This document shows positions 26,353-40,060 of a DNA stretch of 64,000 nucleotides, in pieces. Positions within the stretch are counted from its first letter, which is position 1; every line of letters begins with the position of its first letter. Position numbers and translations under genes: made by a program. The notes under the pieces are model-generated. The model made no database searches and had not been told where the DNA came from. It worked only from the letters and a program-made list of their open reading frames with translations. Source of the stretch: Patagioenas fasciata (lineage: Eukaryota; Chordata; Aves; Columbiformes; Columbidae); assembly GCF_037038585.1 (NCBI RefSeq), contig NC_092520.1:12097001-12161000 (forward strand). Reading direction: 5' to 3'.

Positions 26353-28589
26353 ATGACACCATAATTTGCTGCAAAAAACTTGTCTTTTAACCTAAGTACC
26401 GGTGGAAAGATCTTTATTTGACATAATTGGCAGAACTCTATTAACAGCACTGGCTTACTGATGCATAGGTAGGTTTTGACGCATCCTAACTTCTGAGATT
26501 CCTGATTTCTGAAAAGCTTGCACTTTTGTTTTTATCAGTGCACAAATGTTTAAAAGTGGTAAATTTCCTGTGACTTTAATGTGGTCTGTTATTGTTTACT
26601 GCCACTAGTTTTTCACTCCTTCATTACTCCAGCTGGGAAAAGACCAAACAGGAAAGTGAAGTGAGGCTGGAAATATGTTTGTAGTAGTATTAGTATTAGT
26701 AGTTTTGGTTGCATGTCATATTTTAAGCAAGGGTTAGCCTTTTGATAAATAATTGGAAAATTATAGTTTGTGTTGGCAGAACTCCGCATTCGCAGTATAC
26801 AGCAATATTGAAAGCAGCCGGGAGGTAAACTCCCATGAATCTTCTGTATCAGTAAGTCCAACCATCAACTAAAACATAAAAATAATTTTCCAAAAGGGAA
26901 AAGAAAGCAACACACTGTCTCACACTTTTAATTACATCAGCACATTCACCTGACAGAAAATGGCATAAAGAACTTTCTGTTAAATTGAGAGGCCTCAGAT
27001 AATGCACCAATTATTTGATTAATAGGGGACTAGTATCTTTATATGCCTTTGTCTTGTTAAGTTAGAGGTCATGATAGAAAGAAAATTGAAAATTCAAGGT
27101 CCCCTGCCAAAAGTCAGTCAGTATACTGGCATATTCCAAGTATTTTACTGGCATAAAGTATTGTGGGAGAAAGTAACTTTTGTGCTGTGGAAAAATAGAG
27201 TAGTTCTACTCAAGGACACAAATCCTACCTGTGAGACCTCCAAAGTGACTGCAAAAATACTTGTTCTTAGATTCACAGGTGGGGTTAGAGCCCACAGACA
27301 ACAGATCTTTTTCTGAATCAGTTTTCATGCTAAGCAAAATTTTCCTTTATTTTTTATGCTTCCTTTTGCAGTCATTAGAAGCAAAATGGGCTAAATGTTA
27401 GTCAGATGTTGAAACAAGCCTTGTAAAAAGATGGTTTAACCATAGTGATCTGCCTAGAAAAAATGATCTACTGGTAAGTGGGTTGAAATAGTTTAAAAGA
27501 TTTTACCTATGATTGTGGTCCCAGATATAAAACACTAACTATACAATCCAGAGTCTAATTTCAACATGTATTGTTTTAAAGTTGAGCAAAAATTAATTGA
27601 TTTGAGGTCCTGTAATTGTGCCTCTGGTTAGATAAGCTCAAAACCATGTAATCTTCTTCAGTCACTCTTATGAAACATGTGGTAGGCTAGGACCATAAGG
27701 GTTGTAAAACTTGCTATACAGTCAGCTTCCTGGTCAAATATGAAGCAAGAATAACTGGTCTGCTTACAGAAGGCAAACAAAATAGTGAAATACATGACTT
27801 TCAAACACAACATTCTCATGTGATATTCAGTATATACGAAAGTGATTTCCATTTGAGCCTGATTTAGGAAAAATTATATTGGTATGACCCATTTTGCAGG
27901 TGTATTCACCCAGGTGTGACTCGGTACTTTATGCAAACAGAAGTCACCCACTGCTCTTTCTGGATTACAGGCCACCAGGTTGCTCACTTGGGTTACAGTC
28001 AGAACCCCCACAAGGAGTTAGTCTGAATGGCTGGTCGTAGTTCACAGTGCTCAAAGATCCTCAAAGTAACATGTGGAAAAGAATTCTGCAGCCTGGGTAA
28101 GATGGACCTAGTATTTAAGTATCTAGATAAGAAGGAAATTTCTGGCCTTGCTAAAGCTATTGAGAATTGCTTTCCAAAAATATTTTTGCTAGGATCTGGT
28201 GCCTCTTCCCTCTTTCCATGCAGCTTTTGCCACACTCCACCTTCCACCCCCAAGGTTTGTGAATGTTTGTTGATCCAGATTCTCTGTTTGGCTCAGACCT
28301 TTATGTCCAGTCAGAGGCAGTTCAGATCCTGCTACCACAAGGAATTTGAAGACACAACCATAAACAACACGAAGCCTCACCTCCTCTAATCTCTGCTGGG
28401 AACTATTCTTCTGAACAAGCAATTCTAGTTCGCTGTTGATGACCGTGTCTTTTCTCTATCTGCATAGTAGCAGGTATGAACTTAGATACCCTCTCCTATT
28501 TAGTAGATCAAGCAGAGCTCTCATCGGTTGGAAAACCAACTGCATCTTTCCCCATTCCCTAGTGAAACAGTAAATATCCTGTATGCCCA

Positions 28590-28762
28590 TTCCTTACTAG
28601 AACAGGCCACCCAGAGAAGTGGTTGAGTCTCCATGGCTGGAGATAATGAAAAGCTTACTGGATTTTGCCCTGAACAACCTACTGTAGTTGACCTCTCTTT
28701 GAATGGGAGGGCTGGACTAGATGATCTTCAGAGAACAATTCCAATATAAACTATCCTGTGAA
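28590..28762 (+). mobile_element. CR1 LINE 3' fragment, plus orientation
   Basis: Contains the ORF2 C-terminal pattern (AGGCCACCCAGAGAAGTGGT, then CTCCATGGCTGGAGAT) and the 3' UTR pattern GGACTAGATGATCTTCAGAG. Confidence 0.75.
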
Positions 28763-30282
28763 TATATTGGTTATATATCTATGCCTATCACCCTTCATTT
28801 AACTGTCTCACCACTATCACGAATCACAGGCCCAGCCAGAACAGAGTTTTTATGTAGTCATTTTGCAAGGCTTTTACTGGCTCTCAGAAAGACCTTAATT
28901 CAGGAAATGATCTTTACACACTTCATCTGTATTGAATTGAAACACAAACAAGCCAATACTTTAGAAGAGGACACACAATAATTTTCTGTAAAAGCAGTTT
29001 ATTTACTCATCTGTTTACAAACCTATGAGTATCATTATAAGATGAATCATGTTGGTGTACTTTGCTTTAAGACCTTGTTTCCAAAAGCAGCAGATGGCAC
29101 AGGCTGACAACAGCTTCTGAAGACATTCATCTCCCTGCGTATATACAGTTGTGCGTATATACAGAGGCCTTCCAAAAGCTCAGAACAAAAAGGGTAAGAC
29201 TTTTCCTCACTGAAAAATTGTAATGGACATTTTCAAGTATCGTCTGTTTTCTTCCCTGGCAAAGTAGGAAACAAGGGAAGGGAAAAGAAGATCATAATAA
29301 AGAGACTCCAGCAAGCGTTAGAAACATTAGCAATTTGTCAGCCTAAATATTCCCCGTATTAAATGTTCCTGTATGCTATATTTACTACAGTGTATCAGGT
29401 TCCATTTTATAGAATTACCAAGGCTGTCTTAGGACCCTGCACCATGTCTGGAAGTTGAACATGGGAACCTCTAAATGTAGATAGCAGTAATAATAGGCTT
29501 AGATTTGATTTCTTTTTGGAGCTGTGACTAGTTTACCTGTATGTGCTTTGCATCTACTTGTTTCTGGTTGTGCAGCTGTCACATGCTGTGGGTCCTTCAT
29601 CTTCTCTCACAGAACAGTTTAGTAAATCACCATGGAAGCTAGCACTTACAGGTCTTCATTTCCACAAGAGGAGAACCCAACATTTGTACTGGTCAAAATA
29701 CTCTGTTCTGTTTAAATGGGTCTACTGGGCAGAGCTAGAAGATGCAGCTGACCATAGCTAACCAAATCTCCTGGTGCTGAGTATGTCCCAAAGTCTGTAA
29801 CAGTCCCACTTTTATTCAGTTAATATATCTGCTTGATATTTTTACATATATTCTGTTATATCTTGGGCCTTATATTAGAAATATAATTATTTTATGTTCC
29901 GGGGTTTGTTGCGGGTTTGTTTCTGAGTTGGTTTGGTTGGTTTCATTTTTAATTCAACTGATCTGGTAGTGAATGCTCAAAAAACCTGCAAACCTACCAG
30001 CTTAACATCACAAAACATGGTTTTTGTTTGCACAAAATTATTTCATTCCTCAATTTCCTGTCCTGCTTTCTAAAAGAAGGTGGAAGATAAGCTGTTCTAA
30101 GGACCTGAATGCTGTTTTGTTGATGTAAGAGAGAAAAAAACCCAACATAATTTCCTTTGACACAAATTCAGCCTAAAGGCAGGAGCAAATATGAAGGTAA
30201 TAGCAGTGATATGTCCTTACTTGGTTTATTTCCACACCTCAGTCTTTTATAGCTGATCTGAACCAAGTTTTATTTTTTCTTC

Positions 30283-30296
30283 CCCCCCCCCCCCTT
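30283..30296 (+). repeat. Poly(C) tract
   Basis: A run of about 14 cytosines in intron 1; its length may be inaccurate in the assembly. Confidence 0.8.
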
Positions 30297-31561
30297 AAAA
30301 TAACATCCTATCCTACAAAATGCTACATATTTCATTCTTCTATGAGATGCAATGTAGTGTTGGGATCCTGAAAAAAAATGTTATTAGCAATAACAAGTTG
30401 CCTAGCTATTTATAAGATCTGACTAAATGGCACCTGTTGTGTTTTACAGCTTTTCATATTAGCCCCTTTGTCAGCAGTAAATGAGTTTTCTTACTTGCAG
30501 TTGTTCATGTAGGTTGCCTATTCTTCCTTGGCTGAAGCAATCAACAGCTGTGATTACTTCAAGTGAAGAAAATTAAGCTGATAAGTACTGACAGATACAG
30601 GAAACAAAACTTCTTTCATGAATTAGTGAAAAAAAACCAGTCTGTTTTTGTTGTTATTTAGTGATTGTGCTCAGCAACTAGAGGTTTTGAAGCTGGGCAG
30701 TCACTGGTGCCTGCAGTGGTGAGTACTTGGAGTAAATGTCTTGGCTTCATTCCCTGCATGAAAACCAGCAGTACCCTGGAGATATTCTTGCAGCAACGAC
30801 AGGGCCTTTTGCCACTGACTCCAGTGTGAGGGCATTGGTATAAGGGACCTTCAGCCCTTAGCCTGCTGCAAAATGCAGCACAGGTGCAGGTGGCTCGGCA
30901 TACAGAACAAGGTTATTGCCCCTTCCAGCCTTTTTGTCAACAAAATTGGGCTGGTTGTGTAGAGGAGTAGCTGGCAAGGACCCAAATGAGAATGCCACAT
31001 CATACCACTCAGATTACCACAACAAGGGAGACTGAAAAGAAGCTGTTCTTCTGAATGGTGCCACTGAAGCCTACTGTCTTCATCACAAAAGGAGTTGTAT
31101 AGTTACAGACCTATACAGGGCATACCCCACCTCATACTCTGTCTTTAAGTATAGATGTAAGCAGGCACTCAGGAAAAGAAGAAGGGAACAGAGCAACCCT
31201 ATATGATACTTCTCTCCTGCATTCTCTCAAGTTGTGATTCCTTCCAGTTCAAAGGGTTTCCTGAACCAAGCATGTTATATTTGTTTAGCAACCTTCAACT
31301 GATGTCTCTTTCAGGTATTTCCCCAGCCTTCCCTTGAATACAGATACATTTTTTTGCATCTGCTAGATTCGTTAAGGATTTCCACATGTTTACTACCTAT
31401 TGCAGCAACCACCCCAGCTTGTTTGCTTTGAATTTGACTAGCTCTGCTCAATAGCTCTAGGCTTTCTCTTAGTTCCAACACCCAGTACCACCATGCCACT
31501 ATGGTGTCATTTTGGAGCAGTGAGCTGGACAGGCACTGTCATTCTTTTCACGGTGTACCTA

Positions 31562-31768
31562 ATAGGATCATAGAATAGTTTTGGTTGGAAAAGACCTTTA
31601 AGGTCATCATGTCCAACTGTTAACCTAACACTGTCAAGTCCACCATTAAACCATGTCCCTGAGAACCTCATTTGTGCATCTTTTAAACGCTTCCAGGGAT
31701 GGTGACTCAACCACTTCCCTGGGCAGCCTGTTCCAGTGCTTGACAACCCTTTCTGTGAAGCAGAGGTG
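31562..31768 (-). mobile_element. CR1 LINE 3' fragment, minus orientation
   Basis: GATCATAGAATAGTTTTGG at the left, then GGAAAAGACCTTTAAGGTCA and the reverse complement of the ORF2 end. It is closely similar to the copy at 6446-6695 and probably of the same subfamily. Confidence 0.85.
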
Positions 31769-34700
31769 CTATTATCTAATAAAGAAGAGCAAGGCTCATG
31801 AATCTAGAGTGTTCTTCCTAATCTGTGTCTTGGTAGAGTCTCTGCATCTGTCTGTCTCAGTTTCTCTGTTTCCCACCTGTTAAATCATTAGACTTTTTTT
31901 TTTTTTTTTAATTTTTTTGCTTTTGCTTTGAAACATACTGATGAAGAGCACTCTACAGTATAAGTGAAAACCTGTGTGTTCTGGTTCTAGGGTGAAATTC
32001 TTGAACATAACCTATAAAGAGACAAACAGGCTAACCCCAGAAGAGCAGCAGGGTTGGTGAGTAGGGTAGTCTCTTGGGACTACGGGAGACATAGGCTCAA
32101 GTCTTTTCTCAAAGAAAAGCTTTTCTACCATGGAACTGTCCTAACCACTAGGCAATAGGGAATTCTCAGAAGAGCCTCTCTTGTCTCTTCTGCTTCCCCT
32201 TTTCTCTCTGAAAACACCCAGTAGCAGGAAAGTTCCTGCACTATCAGAAAGTATCAGGAGCCCAGAAAAGTATTTATCACCCCATAAACATATTCTCTGA
32301 TTAGTGATGAGATTTTTACATTAAAAGAACCAACCACTTGCTTTTGCTTTCTGCCCTGATTGATGATACAGTGTGTTGTTTCTGTTGTGGTTGGTGCACT
32401 AGGTACCAAGAGAGTCACCACTGCCCCTACCTGCACCAGAGAAAGCCATAGGTGAGTAAAATTACACACCTAGGAGTTAAAAATCTCAAACCTTTACTAA
32501 GTTTGTAACAGCACAGCATTAGAAATATTTTTTGCACTTGCAGTCTATTATGAAAGTCATGGTAGCAAACCCTCAACAAGTACCAGTGCTTCCATACTTA
32601 ACCACAGGGAGAAGAAGCCTGAGCACACAGAAAAAATTGAGGTTTTGTTCACTGGGTTATATCCATATCTGGCTGCCAAGCAAGCCAAAATCATGAACTC
32701 AAAAACGTATTAATCAACGGTGCAACTGAGGTGCCTCTTTTCACCAAGGCTATGTTGACATCTGAGAGCTGTGGCTTACAAGCCTAAAATTCAGCTCCTG
32801 CACATGTAGCTTCCAGCACCAACTCATATTTGCAGATGTAGGGCCAAGAACACAAGTCTGTCCCAGTCCAGCAGTCTGCAGGTCACTAAGCTACAGTCTC
32901 AAGCTCGTTTTTATACGGTAAGCTTTTATTCCTGTGAATCCCGCATTCTTTGCATTGCAGCACAGCCTGAACAAGGGACGTACAGAGCATCCTCCACTAA
33001 ACTATCCCACTGTAGGGTGTTTGTATTTTTTCATCTTAAAACAAAAAGTTCCTCTTCTCATCTTCTGCATAACAGCGTAGTGCTTTCATCCAGAAAGCGG
33101 ATGACTAAGGTTTAAACCCTATTTAGTCTGGATTCCAGACTTCTATGTGAAAACACAGACATCTGACTTTCAGGGTGCCTGGACTTCTTCTGAGCAGGAA
33201 GCTCTCCCAAAGCCTTTGGGGAGCTGCACAATAAAGGGATAATTACCCCAGTAAATACTCCCCTTCTGTTCTGCCTGTAGTACTACCAGCGGTGGTAGAG
33301 AATTTTCCTTTTACATATCATAGGATCAATATTTTCACTAAATATTTTAAACAGTTTCATAGAACATACGTTTTCTCAAAAGAAATAACCTGAATATTCC
33401 ATAGATCAAAGACCAGTCTTGATTCATTGTCTATGTTATATTTTTTGCTGGAGTCTCTAAAGTACTGTGGTTGTAATGAAAATACATTGCCAGTCCCTTT
33501 CCATTACATCAATGTCTGCAGTGTATCCCACTAACATCTGAAATAATGAAACATAACCACAAAGCAGTGTATCACCACTTTTAAACTGTCATATTCAAAA
33601 AAAAAAAACCCATCAGGCACTTTTTTTTAAGCATTATGTTAAACTTTCTGTTTAGTAACACATTGTTAAACATTATACTAGATTAACATGTCTCAGTAAA
33701 TCAAAGATTACCCTAGGTCTTGGCTTGTAGTGTCACAGGGAATTCATATGTCTGTGTGTGAAATACTTAATTCTCTGCTCTACCTGCTGCCGTTATCTAC
33801 ATCTGGTGGCTTCATTCCTGCTGACATGAATGGAGTTTCATCTGATTTAGGGTAGTAGGTTTTATTTTTCTGATGGACTATGAGAAAAAATAAGAGTCGA
33901 CACAGGTAATTTTAAACAGATTTAAAAGTTATATATTTAAACAAAGAATCAAGAACTACAAGAGCTTAAATACTGTAAAAAATTACCACTCTAGCCAAAA
34001 CAAGAGACAAAAATTAGTAGTGAAGAAGTAAGAAACATCAGCCTTTCTCCAGGAGCAGCTAACATCTCCCTGCGTGTCATTTGAGCCAAATACGCACAGC
34101 CACTCTGGAAAGAGAAACAAAAATCTATGTAGTCCTTAGTTCTGCCAGCCTACCTCATGCCAGTTCTTCAGTGCCTCCAGAGAAATGTTTTTCCTTCCAC
34201 ATTAAAGAGCAAACCTTAATAAGAACTCTCACAATCAAGCCTGAAATGAGCTGCAAGAACTGTAGGAACTGAAGCCCAGTAGAAAATACAATAGGTTGGA
34301 AAAGGTAGGTGTCACTGGCAGCTTCAAGAACCAGCAATAAAGTGGCCAGGGTTTCCATTTAAAAGCCACCACCTGGGAGTTTAGCAGAAGCCCTGGCTCT
34401 GATAGCATAGCCTTCTGTTTTATTATGCAATCCTTTCATAAAATATGCTAAAAACTAACTGAAATTTGGGGAAAGATTATCAGGTGAAGAAATAGCAAGT
34501 ATCCCTGTGTACATGGGCATATATATAATGCAGAAGTTTCAGGAGTGGGACCAGCTACACAGTTCCATTACAGTAATAATCTGTTTTGTCAAAATATTGA
34601 ACTCTCATCTGGAAAACCACTCATAACTAGCTTAGGTTTGCACTCAGTCTGGTGCTTAGAACAATCTGTGCTTAAATGGTTTGGCTGAGCAAATTGGTTC

Positions 34701-35445
34701 TTAGTTTCAGTTTCAGGATTGTTCTAACACAATCAGGAGTGGAGACATAGACACATGAAGTCACTTTTATACCAATTTGCTGTTAGTTGAGTATGCTCCT
34801 GGTTTGTCTGGTCTGACCTTGAGGCTCACTCTAATGAGAATTCTGTAGGCCTGGAAATTATATTTAAGCCTGGTTTTCAAAAGGTGATGTTGCACAGGAA
34901 ATCCAGGGAAATACTTCATCAGAGCTTCATGGTTTCTATTACTAATTAGTAGTTATAGACAAGGGGAGATTAAAGGGGAACAGCCTTCTTGACTGAAGGA
35001 CTGATTGCTTTCTTCAAGATGTTATATATGGCTCTTCCATCCTCATCCTGGTCTAGACTCAAACAGTAGATCCACTAAGCCACTTCTTGTAGTGAATCAT
35101 GACTAACATGTCTTGGGATTAACTCACTGCTATTTCTCTTTGTCTGAAAGTAAGATCTGCTCTTTTAAAAGTTGTAGGAACTAAGAAATGGATTTAGGCT
35201 TTGTTTTTTTTGTGTGTGTTTTTTTTGTTGTTTTTTATTTTTTTTAAAGCCAAATATAATTCAAGTGGTTCATTTTTTTTCATTGTTGTTGCTCTTGTTA
35301 TATGGATGAAATGTTTTCAGTATTTCATATTCTTATCAATAAGAGGTATTTATTTTCTTTAAAATAGTCTTCTTTAAGACTATAGCAACTCTGCCATTAT
35401 CTTCAGCAGTCATTAAAGAGGCCTAAAAGGCAGATAATTTGCACC

Positions 35446-35483
35446 AATATAATGTAATATAATGTAGTGTAATGTAATGTAAG
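35446..35483 (+). repeat. (TAATG)n-like pentanucleotide repeat
   Basis: TAATG units with TAATA and TAGTG variants in tandem. Confidence 0.8.
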
Positions 35484-35961
35484 ACAATAACATTAAGATT
35501 AAAACTATAAAAATAACATTTTGTTTCCACAAATTGCTGATAGTCAGAAACGCAAATTACAAGCCACCACCAGCACATTCCATACCAAGCCTAAGATCAG
35601 GATCAAGGTTGCCTTTACTAGAGAGAGGTGATGTCACAGCTGAGGAAGGATTTTGTATGCAGACCACTTTCTACCACTTGCAGAAATCTGGAATTATGAT
35701 CAAGACTGTAAAACGTTGGGGTTTTTTTACCTGTAATAACTTACAAGAAAGAACCATAAGATTAGACTCACCTTGTGTATTTTGTGAACATTTATTTTGT
35801 GAACACTTTAAAAACTAGAGCAAAAAAGCAGTTTGTATGCTTAGTGTTTGTATAAAAGTAACTAACAGAATGAATAACACCCTACATCCCTGAAGTGATA
35901 TCTTGTGTCTATGACTATGAGTCTGTCTAGAAACTGAGCACAGCTTCTCTCTTTATACATA

Positions 35962-37275
35962 CACACAGAATCACACACACAGAATTGGCTAGGTTGGAAA
36001 AGACCTCAGAGATCATCAAGTCCAACCCTTGGTCCAACTTCAGCCCATTTACTAGATCATGGCACTAAGAGCCATGTCCAATCTCAGTTTAAAAACCTCC
36101 AGGGACGGTGAGTCCACCACCTCCCTAGGCAGGCCATTCCAATGCCTGATCACTCTTTCCGTAAAGAACTTCTTCCTAATATCCAGCCTAAACTTCCCCT
36201 GGCAGAGTTTAAGCCCATGTCCCCTTGTCCTATTGCTAACTGCCTGGGAGAAGAGACCAGTTCCCACCTGACTATAACTTCCCTTCAGGTAGTTATAGAG
36301 AGTGATGAGGTCACCTCTAAGCCTCCTCTTCTCCAGGCTGAACAACCCCAGCTCCCTCAGCCTCTCACCATAGGTCATGTGCTCAAGTCCCTTCACCAGT
36401 CTTGTTGCTCTTCTCTGGACCCACTCCAGCACCTCAATATCTTTCCTGAACTGAGGGGCCCAGAACTGAACACAATACTCCAGGTGTGGCCTCACCAATG
36501 CAGAGTACAGGGGAAGGATCACTTCCCTTGTCCTGCTGACCACACTATTTTTGATACAGGCCAGGATACCATTGGCCTTCTTGGCCACCTGGGCACACTG
36601 TTGGCTCATGTTGAGCTTCCTGTCAATCAGTACCCCCAGGTCCCTTTCTGCCTGGCTGCTCTCCAGCCACTCTGTGCCCAGCCTGGAGCGCTGCAGGGGG
36701 TTGTTGTGGCCAAAGTGCAGGACCCGGCACTTGGCCTTGTTGAACTTCATCCCATTGGAATCAGCCCATTTTTCCAGTCTATCCAGATCTCTTTGCAGAG
36801 CCCTCCTGCCTTCCAGCAGGTCGACACTGCCCCCCAACTTGGTGTCATCAGCAAATTTGCTGATGGTGGTCTCAATCCCCTCATCTAAATCATCAATAAA
36901 GATGTTAAACAGGACTGGACCCAACACTGACCCCTGGGGGACACCACTAGTGACTGGCCGCCAGCTAGATGCAGCCCCATTTACCAGCACTCTCTGGGCC
37001 CGGCCCTCCAGCCAGTTCTTAACCCAGCAGAGAGTGCACTTGTCCAAGCCATGGGCTATCAGCTTTTGAAGGAGTATATTATGGGAGACAGTGTCAAAGG
37101 CTTTGCTGAAGTCTAGATAGATCACATCTACAGCTTTCCCCTCATCCACTAGGTGGGTCACCTGATCATAAAAGGAAATCAGGTTGGTCAGACAGGACCT
37201 GCCCCTCCTAAACCCATGCTGGCTGGGTCTGATCCCTGGTCCATCCTGGAGGTGCTGTGTGATTGCAAACACAAC
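35962..37275 (-). mobile_element. CR1 LINE, long young copy, minus orientation, 5' truncated
   Basis: This element carries the 3' tip at its left edge, a short 3' UTR and the C-terminal part of ORF2 on the minus strand. It has no internal stop over its coding part, unlike the other CR1 copies in the window. It is truncated inside the reverse transcriptase domain at about 37275. Confidence 0.93.
36052..37272 (-). pseudogene. CR1 ORF2 C-terminal part: reverse transcriptase, 406 codons open
   Basis: The frame encodes the non-LTR reverse transcriptase from the SQHGF region onward. Motifs in order are [13 protein letters not shown], the [10 protein letters not shown] block, the catalytic FADD at about residues 140-143, and the CR1 C-terminus with [11 protein letters not shown] and KRRLRGDLI. 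The endonuclease domain and the first RT motifs are missing, so the copy cannot transpose. It lies within intron 1 of MTNR1B on the opposite strand. Confidence 0.93.
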
Positions 37276-39499
37276 AAGAAAGCTATTGGAAGCCTTCTAG
37301 AACTCTTTTTTTTTTAAGTGAATTTTGAGTACAGGGGCTACAGTAGTCTGGCAGAGGAATGAAAAAGGGGTCTGAAGAGTGAGCTAGCACTAAAAAAATG
37401 CCTAGTTTTTAGTTCAACTCCTTCTTGAAGATGTCCATTATTGTGAACTCTGCAGAGGAATGATTTATATAATGATAGGACTCTTATTTACTTCATTAAA
37501 GTAAAAATCTTGCTCCTCTTCCTTTAGTACATAAAAATAACTACAGGTAGTTGGCAGAGTGATATCGTAGAGTTCTTATCATTCTCAACCAGTATAAAAG
37601 GCTATTTATTTATAAACATAGTACTGATAATTAGAGGGGTTTTTAAGCCTTAAGTCCAAAGAACTTTCCCGCTTACATTTGAACTGAAGGCATAATGAAG
37701 TAAGAAATTTGCAAGAGTGACTCTAGGTTTCCCTTAAGGTTAGGATATGGAAATGGAAGAATAAAACAGCTATCCTGAGTCATCAGTCACTGGTATTTTA
37801 AAAAATCTGCCAATAGATGCATATACTTTCTGCCTTTCCTGTCCCTACTCCTTGCCTGGGTTTCTCCACAGCGCCACAAGTTTGACAGTAGGAGAGGAAG
37901 AGACAAACAGTCTGTATTCAAATACTTTTCCTGTCTTGAAACCAGGCATCTGAATGTTAAAGAAGAAAACAGTGATGGATGCACAAGAATACATGAGGAC
38001 GAACATGACTGTGGCTGGGGGGAGAAACAGAGCTAAGAGGGTGACATCTTTTTGCAATGTGTCACGATTTCTTATTCAAATGTGTAATGATCAAAACAAC
38101 ACCTGATAAAAAATAAAACTTCATGATTTATATAATGATCCATTTCAGCCAGTTTGAAACCAAGAAGCAAAACCTTTTAAAAAGTGGTTGATGATTGCAA
38201 TTGTTTGGTTTTTGTAGAGATATTAGAACTCAATTGTCTTTGCAGAAGGCAGATGCTTATTTCTTAGAAGTCCAGACCTTACCAAACAGTTTGTTCTGTG
38301 ATTAAATTCCTACAATATCAAGTCACAGGATTGCATGAGGGTGTGAAAGTTCATTTTTTCCTGTTAACCGAGGTAAAAAAAAACTATGCAAGCATGCCTC
38401 ATGAAGTATTGATCCAGTTCCCTTGCACCCAAAGTGAAGATCAGAACTTATTTCCTTTTCTATGCACCCAGCTATCGATGTTTAGAACAGTGCAGATGTG
38501 TATCTTTTTGATTCCTTGGTTAGATATTTGGCTTTTAGTAGCAACTGCTTGTAATTAAGGAGCATTTCCATTTCAGTGAATTCATGTTTCTTCTAAATGA
38601 ATATAATCTTCTGCCTGATAAAACTAAAATCCAGGAACAAAGTCCATTGAGTAGATTATGGAAATAATGATAATCATTCCAACTAGATGAGCATTTGTGG
38701 TTTCTATTTTGTCACAGTTAGCAAAAAATTACCTCTTTGATTTCCTTGTTAATGTAATTATGACCACTCCAAACGGTGTGTCTTAGGTGTATCAAGGAAG
38801 ATTTACTTTCTCCAAGCACTTACAGGACTTCTAAGATCTTCAATTTCTCAAAATGTTGATTATGCATTTTTTATGAATTAGAACAGTTTCTCTCTACTTT
38901 TGTAGATTACTCATTGCAGTAATATAATGTTAAACTTCATCTTGCAGTCAGCCAAATCAAAAGAAAATAAACACCGGACCTTATTTTGCAGTGCATGGTG
39001 TGAACGCTTGACCCTGTAAACAGCCGTAAAAGTGACAAATCACTTGAGCCCTTTATAGATATTGCACCATTTTTCTTCTGTGTTGTAAAGTGATATATTA
39101 AGTTTTTGACAAGTTCATTGCTAACTCTCCTTATTCATTGCAGCTGGAATTTTCAATAAGTCCTAAATTACACACACAATTTTGAAATTCTCTTGCCAAA
39201 TGTACTTTACAATAAATTCCCAAATATGATTGAAAGACCTGAATGCCCACTTGATTTTAACTGAACAATTACATTTTATGTATAAACCAATGCTGGGAGG
39301 CCTTAGAGATTAGATTATTCTTAACACACACTCTGGACTAAACTCTGTCTTTCTCCAAAGGGCATTTTAAAACAGTACAAAGTATATTTTCTTTCTCCTG
39401 ACTTATCTATCTTCTAATGTCAAACACAGTGATGAAAAAACATAAGATAAATTCTTGTTGCCATGATGTAAACATGTTCTGATAAAGGTGCCCCTACTT

Positions 39500-40060
39500 C
39501 ATTGCTAGTCTTGTCCTTTATCTTATTTATCGTATGGCTGGAAAAGGCCTTCAAACTCATCTCATCCTTCCTGTGCTCAAAACAAGGATCAGGTGTATCT
39601 AGGCCAGTACTGACAAATGTTTATTTAACTTTTTCTTCAACCTCCAATTGCAAACCCAAACCAAGATGTTCCAGCACTTCCTTCTTCTTGCCTTTAAAAT
39701 GTTTTTTCTCAATGTCTACTCTAAAACCACCTTGTGACAGAAGCTTTTTTATGCCCACAACAGTGATAAGAATGGATAATATCCTTTCAGCTTCACTTAT
39801 CTGAGATTATCACGTCCCCCTTAATCCTCTCCCTAGTTTGTTCAATCTTTTCTCAGAGTTAGTAAAGTATTAGATATTTGCTTTCCTCTAGATTAGATCT
39901 CTTTAGGGTTTACTTCTTTCCTGAAGTGTGGAGCCCCAAACTGGAGACATTTTTCCAACAACTCAGCAATCCTGAGTAAGACAGAAAAATTAATTTATGT
40001 ATTTTCAAAGAGTTCCAGTTATGCATCTGAAAATTATATTCACCTTTTTTAGAACAGTTT
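39500..40060 (-). mobile_element. Ancient CR1 LINE fragment, minus orientation
   Basis: Weak but ordered matches by eye to the reverse complement of older CR1 subfamilies include TAATCCTCTCCCTAGTTTG, then TCTTTTCTCAGAGTTAG, then CCTGAAGTGTGGAGCCCC. Divergence is clearly greater than in the other copies. Confidence 0.5.

Noticed and set aside
28027..28389. 120-codon plus-strand frame in intron 1
   Set aside because: No recognisable domain, and overlapping minus-strand frames of similar length argue for chance.
36142..36888. 248-codon plus-strand frame inside the CR1 element
   Set aside because: It is the complement of the CR1 reverse transcriptase frame.
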